Shown here: positions 1 through 7,101 of the stretch, one piece after another
How the letters are laid out: the number at the start of each line of letters is the position of its first letter
Numbering within the stretch: position 1 is the stretch's first letter
Source: Isohypsibius dastychi
Taxonomy: Eukaryota; Tardigrada; Eutardigrada; Parachela; Isohypsibiidae
Length of the DNA stretch: 10,201 nt
Direction of reading: 5' to 3'
NCBI GenBank assembly: GCA_034696485.1
Contig: JAQIWT010001598.1
Coordinates: forward strand, 1-10,201
The notes under the pieces: generated by a model
Seen by the model: the letters and a program-made list of their open reading frames with translations, nothing else
The model's database searches: none
Told to the model about the DNA's origin: nothing
Position numbers and translations under genes: made by a program

Positions 1-75
1 CAAAGGTTTCAAATCCAAGTGGCAAAAAAACAAAACGATCCGACAACGCTGCATACTTGACAATCTTCCGCCCTT

Positions 76-135
76 CTCATTTAAAACTCATTTTAAACTC
101 ATTAAACTCATTTTTTCTCATTTTAAACTCATTTA
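76..135. repeat. AAACTCATTT low-complexity tandem repeat
   Basis: The unit AAACTCATTT and shortened variants recur about five times. There are small length differences between copies, which suggests replication slippage. No coding or regulatory role is visible. Confidence 0.7.
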
Positions 136-169
136 CATCCAACTCCCCAAATAAAACAAGGGCCGGAAA

Positions 170-226
170 AAGTGTTCCCTGAACACTTCCCTCTATATGT
201 CCGCCACCTCGGGGTGGCTGACATAT
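170..226. repeat. Two adjacent hairpin-forming inverted repeats
   Basis: At 170-188 the arms AAGTGTTC and GAACACTT flank a 3-nt loop. At 195-226, 14-nt arms (ATATGTCCGCCACC against its near-complement, with one mismatch) flank a TCGG loop. They sit side by side and would form two stable stems. They may be the remains of a small foldback element or an RNA structure; the sequence does not decide. Confidence 0.6.
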
Positions 227-339
227 TGTCCCCCCACCGAATTACGGGGCTTTTATGGAGAAAGGGATAGAGAAAAAAGAGGAATGTTTTCTTCATTTGA
301 AAACGAAAAAGAAAATTCAAAAGATAAAAAAACAAAAAA

Positions 340-425
340 ATGGGTGGGGTTGTATGGAGTAGGTTGGTTTCGATGGGGCAGGGCAGGTTCGGTTGAGTGG
401 GGTTGGGTCGCTAGGTTGACTTGGG
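340..425 (+). repeat. G-rich GGTTGGG-like tract
   Basis: This stretch is made of closely spaced GG, GGG and GGGG runs separated by short spacers on the plus strand, so it could form a G-quadruplex. Short ORFs cross it on both strands, but their translations are biased to W/G/R or P/T/H. That follows from the base composition and does not suggest a protein. Confidence 0.45.
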
Positions 426-499
426 TTGCAGAGTAACACATTGCGCATTATTGTTTTATTGTTGAATTGTTTTCGTGATTGCGCAACCGCACATTCTTA

Positions 500-535
500 A
501 TTGTTTTATTGTCGCGACCACGAATATAGCCCTAG
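500..535 (+). repeat. 36-bp direct repeat, copy 1
   Basis: This copy is identical over 36 bp to 715-750. It includes the core TCGCGACCACGAATATAGCC and is preceded by TTGTTTTATTG units. A related flank at 440-490 carries two ATTGCGCA motifs. It looks like a dispersed nematode repeat. Confidence 0.75.
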
Positions 536-595
536 ATAGAGAGTGAAAAAAATGCAAAAAAATGGGTTAAAAAATCAATCAAAAAAATGACGACA

Positions 596-631
596 TGACC
601 GGAAGTGACGTCGTGATCGGAAGTTACGTCA
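596..631 (+). repeat. Tandem 18-mer carrying ETS-like and CRE-like motifs
   Basis: Two consecutive 18-bp units are present, TGACCGGAAGTGACGTCG and TGATCGGAAGTTACGTCA. Each holds a GGAAGT (ETS core) directly beside a TGACGTC or TTACGTCA (CREB/ATF-like) core. They could be regulatory, but no gene start lies close by, so they may equally be decayed repeat units. Confidence 0.4.
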
Positions 632-714
632 TGACCCAGACCCATTCGCCCAGTCCCTCACCCATTCACCCACACGTGGGTGTGGGCGTGGGCGTTTTAT
701 AGATTTATTGTTTT

Positions 715-750
715 ATTGTTTTATTGTCGCGACCACGAATATAGCCCTAG
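715..750 (+). repeat. 36-bp direct repeat, copy 2
   Basis: Exact copy of 500-535, with an extra TTGTTTTA unit in front. The two copies bracket the tandem 18-mer and a GTGGGTGTGGGCGTGGGCG-rich stretch, so 500-750 may be one composite repeat. Confidence 0.75.
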
Positions 751-767
751 GTGGAGAGATTGAAGTT

Positions 768-798
768 CCCCCCCCCTCGGGGGGGGGGGGGGGGGGGG
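768..798. repeat. C9-TC-G20 homopolymer tract
   Basis: Nine C, then TC, then twenty G. It is self-complementary, so it could form a C/G hairpin or a G-quadruplex. Long G tracts of this sort are known unstable sites in C. elegans when the DOG-1 (FANCJ-type) helicase is missing. The exact lengths may be subject to sequencing error. Confidence 0.75.
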
Positions 799-1217
799 AC
801 GAAAACGTAGTTAAAAGGCCAACAACACCTTGGTTATTTTATCCTTTCCGGTCGATTGACGAAACAAAAATACTAAGTTATTTTTGACGCCTCCAATACA
901 GGAACAGCTTCGATGATATTACGGCGTTCCTGATGGGCGGTTATCTTTCTGTCATAGCCCAACTGAACGCAGAATATGTGTTTATTTTTCGTTTTAACGC
1001 TAAACTGTTACATAATCTACAAATGTTAATCTGTAAATGAAAATGTAAATGTAAATGAGCCGTGAAATATATGTCAACACAAAACGTATTCGGTACAAGC
1101 ATCTCGGATAAAAAATTATCCTCCAGAACTCGGTTGTCTGAAAGTTACCTAACCATCACATATTTCCAGCTGGTACTCCACTGGTGTTTCCTTTCTTTCT
1201 CTCTTGGAAGTTGGAAC
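799..1217. other. Non-coding stretch with no identified gene
   Basis: Nothing here is supported as a gene. A reading frame opens near 1062 and runs into the transposon terminal repeat. Its translation is unremarkable before that point and becomes P/S/V repeat after it, so it is rejected as a gene. Confidence 0.5.
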
Positions 1218-1688
1218 CGGCTAGGTACGAACGTCCCTCTCCCTCTCCCTGTCCCTCGGCAGAATGTCCCTCTCCTACGGTGTTACCTCCCTGTCCCTCG
1301 GTCAGTACCTACCTGCTCCAACGGCAGTACCTCCTACTGTTCCCTGTGGGCAGTACCTTCTACTCCTACTAGGACTTGTCATTTTCAACACGAAACGAAG
1401 TTCTTTCAAAAAGTAAAGTACGATGCTGAAATCCTAATGTGTTCTGTTGATGATATGTTGATAATTAAATACGACTTGTATCAAAGACTGAATCACTTTT
1501 TGGTCCATTCGAGGCGAAAAAAGACTCACTCAGAATTTCAAAAGATGTGTTTCAAATTTCTCATTCTTAATTTGGTCAAGAACCGAACAGTCTTACGAAT
1601 GCTTTTTCGGGATCGCATCCAATAGCTTTGCAGAACAACCCACGAACCTGTTTCAAGGATCATGCTCTAAACCATGTACTTGTGCAAT

Positions 1689-1709
1689 ACTGCGGTGACT
1701 AACCGCAGT
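1689..1709. repeat. Short hairpin inside the transposon
   Basis: Perfect 8-bp arms ACTGCGGT and ACCGCAGT flank a 5-nt loop in the interior of the long-TIR element. Its function is unknown. Confidence 0.5.
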
Positions 1710-2220
1710 GTGAGTGATTTACCTGTCGGGATCGGAAGGAAGATATATTTTTCGGCCCAGATAGTTGACACCCAATGAAAATCTTTTTAACTTGGAACTG
1801 CTCGTCCCGTATGAAAACTAAATCATTCTTGAATATTAAAAAGGTCGGTCATCTTTATAATTACCTATATAAAAGTAATGTTTTGCAGTTCCGTGATGTT
1901 TTGGTTTACCAGGTAGTGAATCTATAACCATATGGCACTACTGCATATTAAAAATCGAAGTAACAATATGCTCGTGCTTCGATAACATTTGAATAAATTT
2001 TCCATTGTTCTTCGGTTTCCCTGCCATGGAATGAAGAACGATGTCCTGGCCAAATAAACTTTAAAATTATAGCAGCAAGTTTTTCTGCTAAAAATGACAA
2101 GTCCCAGTAGGAGAGGGAGGTACTGCCCACAGGGAACAATAGGAGGTACTGCCGTAGGAGCAGGGAGGTACTGACCGAGGGACAGGGAGGGAACACCGTA
2201 GGAGAGGGACATTCTGCCGA

Positions 2221-2253
2221 GGGACAGGGACAGGGACAGGGACAGGGAGAGGG
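2221..2253 (+). repeat. GGGACA microsatellite in right TIR
   Basis: Four consecutive GGGACA units are followed by GGGAGAGGG. G-runs of three separated by three bases meet the usual G-quadruplex pattern. The left arm holds fewer units (CCCTCTCCCTCTCCCTGTCCC), so the array has expanded or shrunk since the arms were identical. Confidence 0.7.
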
Positions 2254-2277
2254 ACGTACCTACCTAGCCGTTGGAAC

Positions 2278-2761
2278 CTTCTGTTTCAATCGACTTTGGT
2301 CAAAATAGACATCGAAAATATTTTTCCATCAAAATAGCGCAATACACTGATGAATTTCGCAGTTACTGTATTTCCGCTGTTTTTAAAGAGTTCAACGAAA
2401 TGAGGAGAACTAAATATTGTTACATTTACAACCGAAGAACGATTTAGATCGCACGAAAGCCAACACGTTTCGATCCCCCAGCCGCTTGAAACATTTGAAA
2501 AACGGCACAAGTTAGAGTCGGCCCTGACTTGACGATTCCCGATCCTTCTTCTAAGAACATTTTTTTCGTGGATTTTTAATCTGACCTCGGTTGAGAAATT
2601 TACTGAAATAATTTCACGTCATTTGCAAAATTCAGGTTTCGACTATTGCCATGAAAGTTCAAACTACGAAGATATATAAGAACAAAGCAGTCATTATTCT
2701 ATTTGCTGAAGCCCGATGGTTGATGTTGTAGATGGCCATGTAAGATGTAACCTCATCTGCG
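2278..2761. other. 3' flank of the kelch gene; no confident gene
   Basis: This lies downstream of the minus-strand kelch stop. No AATAAA is seen on the minus strand close to the stop. An AATAGA variant (minus strand, about 2698-2703) is a weak poly(A)-signal candidate. A 74-codon minus-strand frame at 2286-2510 is open, and a second frame at 2659-2859 runs past the kelch stop. Neither has a recognised motif or a clear splice connection. Confidence 0.4.
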
Positions 2762-4944
2762 TCAGTCTTCCAACGGTCGTTTTGTATTCTTCCGCGGGTG
2801 AAGACCAAATGAAGAAGCCGGAAGCCGAACTGGTAAAAAATGTCTATCCATACACACACTGACAGTCATCTCCCGAGGCTCTGTCCACAATTCGGCGACA
2901 TGATCATAAACCCGAGTAGCAAATCTGCTTGATTTCTCCACTTCGACCACGCAAACGATCTTATTCTCCACATTCAGAACTGTTATGATGGTGTCGGCAC
3001 ATTCGCCTAAAACAATACACACTGTACACAATACGCAAAATATTGCCACACACAGTTCCATGCGCAACAGAAACTAAGCGCCTTGGATTCATTCAAGATT
3101 TTTCGAAAAATAAAATCGAAGGAAATTAAGATTTGACAAGCTAGAGTAACATTTACCGGTTATACGAAATTCCTCGGTAGTTGCATCGTACACCCACAGC
3201 CTGGTGTTGAAATACGCTAAAACATAAGAGTGGTCAGCTTGATCATTCATGAGAATCTTTCCTTACTGCTTATGTAGATCATCCCATCCGGCCCAACGCA
3301 ACAACTGCTCGGGTTGTCCTCAAAGTTTGGTGAGTCAAAGTCACGCGACCAAGCCTCGGGCGAAAACATAAACCTAGGGTCGTAGGTAAAACGACTGCCT
3401 TTTGTAAAAATATGGATCTTTCCAGCGTGTCCAATCATTAGAACGTTGTCGAAATTGTAGATACTGTTTGGTCCCCCAATCTGGATTATGTTGCTAGAAC
3501 ATATGTTCGAAGAATCGACTTTAAAGAGCATGAGCCCGTCGTCAGTCCATAAAGCCATATAAATGAACCCATCAAGGTATGCTGCTCCATCTAGAGACAT
3601 GAATTTAGGGGATCATTTTTCGAGTAGATGATGCCAGAGAACATACATTTGTCAGAGGATGATGGTTTTCCCCATTGTAAAAGAAAGCTTCGAGGAAAGT
3701 TTGTAACCTCCGGGATCCAGGTATTGAGGGTTGGTTCGACTGCGGACACGGAGTCACGTTGGAACATGTAGATAACATTCTTTGGAGACACACAAGAAGC
3801 ATGATTAGTAGAATCCTCAGTGTAGAAATCGCTGGACAAAGACACGGATCCCGTGGATCGAGCGAGTGGGTCGAAACACACTACCTCTTCGAATCTCATG
3901 CGTGGCAAGAAAGCCACCACTTCGATTGTTCCTAAAACAACAACGTTCAGATCAAATTATCTGATATTCAGAGCAACTGTCTGTATACGTGGCTGAGATT
4001 CAGAAAACTCTCTGATGCTGATAGTGGCGAGAAACTGGCGAATAACAGGAGGGGTTGACGGTTCATCACGAAACTCAGCCAGAACTTTTTCCGACAGACA
4101 GCCACCGCGAATATATTTGGCCAGGGATACAAAGTCATCAGACCTTTTCAAAGGATCGACAGCAACCCAGTGGCAAATTGTTCGGAACAGTATATCCTCA
4201 GTGATCACGAACAGAGCGGGTTCCGAGATGATATCCAGCCACTATACAATTAACGGATTATTAAATGTCATCCCTTTCAAACAATTGACGAATACCTGCT
4301 TCCCCGAGATTCCCATCAATTGCTCGGAACATGATCCTAGTATAGAGTCAAATTTCCGTATGAAAAGTGAAGAAGCTTCCTCGTTCAGACCAACAGAGCC
4401 GTGGTACTCATCTGGGGTTAAAAAGCACCACAGAATAACTGAGCTGTCACCATTTTTCATTTCTTCTCGAAGCATCTCAGAGAATCGGTTGGAAAGGGTC
4501 GTCATTTGGAGAAAGTTCGCTGCGCCAACGAGGGATCCAAGGCTGTTGTGGTCTCCCATTTCCAGCAGTCCAGTTGAAGCAAGCTCAACCACACTAAACA
4601 TGTAAACATGGATATTGATCTCCATCAAAACGATGTAATAATTCTCACTTTTTGAAGATGTCAAGTGAAATATTCTCCAGCTTGATTTCAGGAGTCAAGT
4701 CCGCTTTATCTTCATTCCAGCGTCCTACAAAAGATCTGAAGTATGTGCTGATCTGGAGCAGATGACTCTTATGGCAAACAACAGCATCTCCGTCATCGCC
4801 CTCACCGCGGACAACGATCTGATCTCGTAAACTCATCTTCCATTGATCGTGAAGGATTTTTAACGACTCAACGCCGTCGAACTCGAACAGCTTGACGTAA
4901 GACTTCCCGCCTTTCTGGACCACAAGTCTTGCAGGCCAATCCAT
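2762..4944 (-). CDS. BTB-BACK-Kelch protein, seven exons, complete
   Basis: Exons (minus strand) are 4944-4649, 4593-4296, 4241-3989, 3931-3647, 3590-3267, 3216-3157 and 3006-2762. Introns are 55, 54, 57, 56, 50 and 150 nt, all GT-AG with mostly TTTTAG or TATAG acceptors. Phases agree throughout and give 586 residues, the usual length of kelch-like proteins. The start is the only ATG before the BTB domain, in AAAATGG context. BTB domain about residues 35-135: DQIVVRG, CHKSHLL, then IFKNVVELASTGLL and LVGAANFLQM. BACK domain about 145-250, with ICHWVAVDPLKR. The C-terminal half reads as degenerate kelch blades: FDPLA, YLDGFIYMALW, GPDGMIYIS, LWVYDATTEEF and RVYDHVAELWTEPREM. The classic double-glycine is absent from most blades. 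BTB-BACK-Kelch proteins commonly bring substrates to Cullin-3 ubiquitin ligases or bind actin; which applies here is inference. The C-terminal end after the last blade is the least certain part. Confidence 0.85.
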
Positions 4945-4962
4945 TTTAAGAATATAGATGAT

Positions 4963-5133
4963 ATGGAACTTTGGAAGCAAACGATCAGCCGTAGTGACTA
5001 CGACTCAGAAAAGGAAACTTTCTTTGCTCGAATGGAAAATGTATACTGGAGCATGCCATTCAGTCCTGCGCCGTTTTTTTCGAGCGGAGTTGCTGATACC
5101 CCGCTGATTGCTGCTGCTTTAGCACATTTCTAG
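4963..5133 (+). CDS. Possible 56-residue ORF divergent from kelch gene
   Basis: ATG at 4963, stop TAG at 5131-5133. It starts 19 bp from the kelch start codon on the other strand. The translation (start MELWKQTISRSDYDSEKE, then FFARMENVYWSMPFSPAPFF, end LAHF) has mixed composition and is not low-complexity. No family is recognised and no splice signals confirm it. It could be chance, or an exon of a divergent transcript sharing the kelch promoter region. Confidence 0.25.
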   Translation: MELWKQTISRSDYDSEKETFFARMENVYWSMPFSPAPFFSSGVADTPLIAAALAHF

Positions 5134-5674
5134 CAAAAATTCAAAAATACAAAAATTCAACGAGATGATCAATTGCAAAAGTTGATAAGATCTGGAGAAG
5201 AGAAACCCGAAAATGAAACGACTGACTCGAAATGCTGCGTTGTGGACTGCTCAACCTCGAGACGCAATTCTCCCTCCACTTTTTAGCAATGACACAGGAC
5301 AGAGCTTCAAAATGTCGGGTCGAGCCCAGTCCTGTCCGGCTGATCACTGCATTCGAGAATGAAGATTAAAATACGACATATTCAGGTGAATGGCGCCAAC
5401 AGAATTTAACAAAGAAGGAAAAATACGTTGGAAAAGAACTAATTTGGACCGGGTCCACTTCATTATCGCCCTACTCTCCCTCTGCTCTTCTTTTACTACG
5501 TCTCAGTTCCATTGTTCTTCCAGTTTACTGCCAGTCTCTCTTGTACAATCTGGCGCATAGCAATTTCTTTGTTGAAAGAGCACCAAGCAGTCAGAAATCT
5601 GTCTCAGATTCAGTTCATGACTCGTTTCGCTCAGCTTTCTCGACATAAAATTCCACCATCTTTATTTTCCCGCG
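5134..5674. other. Intergenic region with unresolved short ORFs
   Basis: The region separates the minus-strand kelch gene from the plus-strand gene starting at 5746. Short frames occur on the plus strand at 5213-5362 (49 codons) and 5390-5560 (56 codons, after an ATATTCAG acceptor-like site), and on the minus strand at 5141-5347. None has a recognised domain. The region probably holds the promoters of one or both flanking genes, but no specific element is identified. Confidence 0.35.
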
Positions 5675-5738
5675 GTAAGTTGATTACACCGTGTCTTGCA
5701 TATCGGACTTACAAGATTAAAATGAATTCTGTTTTTAG
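5675..5738 (+). promoter_or_regulatory. 5' intron or trans-splice acceptor before Sm-like ORF
   Basis: A GTAAGTTG donor at 5675 and a CTGTTTTTAG acceptor ending at 5738 bound a 64-nt candidate intron, and an ATG follows 7 nt after the acceptor. If spliced, the upstream frame starting MTRFAQLSRH would not join the Sm-like frame, because 64 is not a multiple of three. So either this is a 5'UTR intron, or the acceptor takes a spliced leader, as is common in nematodes. Confidence 0.5.
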
Positions 5739-5745
5739 CACAAAA

Positions 5746-5958
5746 ATGGATTTGGACAGGAATGCCATGTCGTTTGCAAGTCGCACTCAACACCTCGAAT
5801 TGTTTCTTGGTTGTAAAGTCGAAAATGCCTCGTATGATGGAAAGTTCTATTCAGGCATCGTACGTCGCATCCATCCATCGAACAGGGGAATCTTCCTCGA
5901 GACCGATAAACCCAAATGTAAGATAGCTGGTCAGAAGCATTTCGTAACTCATTACTAA
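5746..5958 (+). CDS. Small protein with Sm/LSm-like core
   Basis: The frame starts at the ATG 7 nt after a strong acceptor and encodes 70 residues if unspliced. The section LFLGCKVENASYDGKFYSG (about residues 21-39), followed by IVRRIHPSNRGIFLE, matches the Sm1 pattern: G-x-x-V, then DG, then Y-x-G, then N-x-x-I-x-L. It is closest in style to the divergent Sm-like domains of mRNA-decay factors such as EDC3 or LSM14; this is from pattern only. A GTAAGA donor at 5918 falls after DKPK, so the gene may continue. The acceptor at 6171 has the wrong phase for this donor (the frame stops after about five codons), so the 3' end is unresolved. An open frame from 5512 leads into it but is split by the candidate intron. 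Confidence 0.45.
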   Translation: MDLDRNAMSFASRTQHLELFLGCKVENASYDGKFYSGIVRRIHPSNRGIFLETDKPKCKIAGQKHFVTHY

Positions 5959-6171
5959 TCAAAATCATAAATTACTCAGTTACTCAATATTGAATTTGAT
6001 GTATGGTTACGTTCACTAATTACTATTTTTGAACGCATAATATTTTTTATTATTAAATGTATTAAATAGTAACAGTAAGCTTCTTATAGAACAGTTGATG
6101 GAATTTTCAAGAAATTTCTTGTATGAAATGTTTTCAGTGAAATTTGACCGCTGATTATGCTTTTTTACCAG

Positions 6172-6478
6172 GTGGCTTCATCGACATATAATGAACAACT
6201 ATCCGGATATTTTCACCAACGCTTTGATCGACGGCATGACCTTCAATGAGTTCCTCGCCGAAGTCAGCAAATATTCAAGGCGACAAATTAGCAATGACAT
6301 CCCAGGGGCACTCGGGATTCCAGCTGATTTGAAGAAGATTGTAGATCGGTCGACGGAAGTGGAGGAATTTTCTGATTGGCCGGATATGACAAAAGAGTGT
6401 GAACTTCGGAATGGGGATTCCCTTGCAAGTCGGTATGCTAAAACTTTGATCTCGTACAAACTTCCGTCTTCTAAATGA
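6172..6478 (+). CDS. Unrecognised ORF with upstream splice acceptor
   Basis: A CTTTTTTACCAG acceptor ends at 6171. The frame is open from there and has an ATG at 6191, giving 95 residues from that ATG. The translation looks like real protein: MNNYPDIFTNALIDGMTFNE, later IPADLKKIVDRS and EEFSDWPDMTKE. No family is recognised. It could be a separate trans-spliced gene ending at 6478, or an internal exon of the NHR-BTB gene: a GTATGC donor near 6433 is in phase 2, which matches the 7101 acceptor. The minus-strand ORF across the same bases (6199-6498) is judged a shadow. Confidence 0.45.
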
Positions 6479-6521
6479 TTTGGTGGTAACTTTTTCAAGT
6501 TCTCAATTTAGAACGAGCGAA

Positions 6522-6740
6522 TAGAGGAAGGGAGTGCACTCAGAATTTATCAGAGTTAAGAAAAAGTTGTTTCTGGGGCTGTTTCCGGTTTTTAAAGTCT
6601 CAAAACAATCAGATTTAAGTTAATTAAGTATCAGGATCAAGAAAAAATTGTTTTTGGAGCATAACATCCAGAAACAGCTCTGGAATCAACTTTTTCTTAA
6701 CTCTGAAAACAATAAATACTCAGTGCACTCCCTTCCTCTA
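6522..6740. mobile_element. TA-flanked palindromic MITE
   Basis: TA dinucleotides at 6522-6523 and 6739-6740 flank a 215-bp element. Its ends are GAGGAAGGGAGTGCACT and the exact reverse complement. The arms continue as imperfect inverted copies for about 65-75 bp, sharing CAGAGTTAAGAAAAAGTTG. There is no coding capacity. TA duplication is typical of Tc1/mariner-type elements. It lies between two plus-strand gene pieces and may sit in an intron. Confidence 0.8.
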
Positions 6741-6972
6741 ATACTCAATTACCATATTTTTTTGGAAAGCTTTTGAGATTTAAAATTCGGAAAATTAATA
6801 CAGCAGCCCAAAATTTCGTTTTTCAATTTTGGTTGAATTATATTTAATACACACAAATCGTACAGGGCGTTACCTCACCTTTTTCTAAGGAACCCCTCCA
6901 ATTTCGTGATTCATCAAACTGGAATAAATGATGGTAGACAAATTTAAATCTGGTTGTGAAATTCATTCTTAG

Positions 6973-7031
6973 TCGGCGGAGTCGTTGTCCGACCTTTTGA
7001 TTATTGAACCACTGATCAGCTGTGTCATGGG
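6973..7031 (+). CDS. Candidate upstream exon of the NHR-BTB gene
   Basis: A TTCATTCTTAG acceptor ends at 6972 and a GTTAAC donor starts at 7032. The 59-nt exon is open in the one frame that joins, in phase, to the 7102 exon across a 70-nt intron. It encodes SAESLSDLLIIEPLISCVMG. The same ATG (7027) could instead be the translation start, giving Met-Gly before the next exon. The donor is weak. Confidence 0.35.
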
Positions 7032-7101
7032 GTTAACCCCCGGTTTTGAACTAAAGGAGTTTCGATGTACTCTTGAATAATTTTGTCAACTTCGTTTTTA
7101 G

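Larger units (their letters stand above)
1218..2270. mobile_element. Non-autonomous transposon with long terminal inverted repeats
   Basis: The left arm (1218-1385) begins CGGCTAGGTA and the right arm (2091-2270) ends TACCTAGCCG. The reverse complement of the right arm matches the left arm through the CCCTCTCCCTGTCCCTCGG, CAGTACCTCC and TTCCCTGTGGGCAGTACC blocks, to a common GGACTTGTCATTTT inner edge. TTGGAAC directly flanks both ends (1211-1217 and 2271-2277), which is a 7-bp target-site duplication; an 8-bp reading (TTGGAACC) is possible because a C is shared. The roughly 700-bp interior shows no transposase, so the element must have been mobilised in trans. A 7-8-bp duplication would fit hAT-like elements, but the family is not recognised. 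Confidence 0.8.

Noticed and set aside
1062-1625. 187-codon plus-strand ORF
   Set aside because: Its middle third is the transposon terminal repeat, translated as a P/V/S-rich repeat. No domain, and it crosses the element boundary.
1206-2280. A 6-bp local inversion (TTGGAA/TTCCAA) at the edges of the inverted repeat
   Set aside because: Explained more simply as the TTGGAAC target-site duplication, which is a direct repeat and therefore appears inverted when the arms are compared.
2762-3067. Small secreted protein with signal peptide
   Set aside because: The hydrophobic part lies in a 150-nt intron of the kelch gene. The rest is the last kelch exon in matching phase.
4015-4605. 196-codon plus-strand ORF
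   Set aside because: Antisense to kelch exons 2 and 3, which have domain support and consistent splicing. No motif in the antisense frame.
6199-6498. 99-codon minus-strand ORF
   Set aside because: Mirrors the plus-strand frame at 6172-6478, which has an acceptor and a better composition. Neither is proven, but one must be the shadow.
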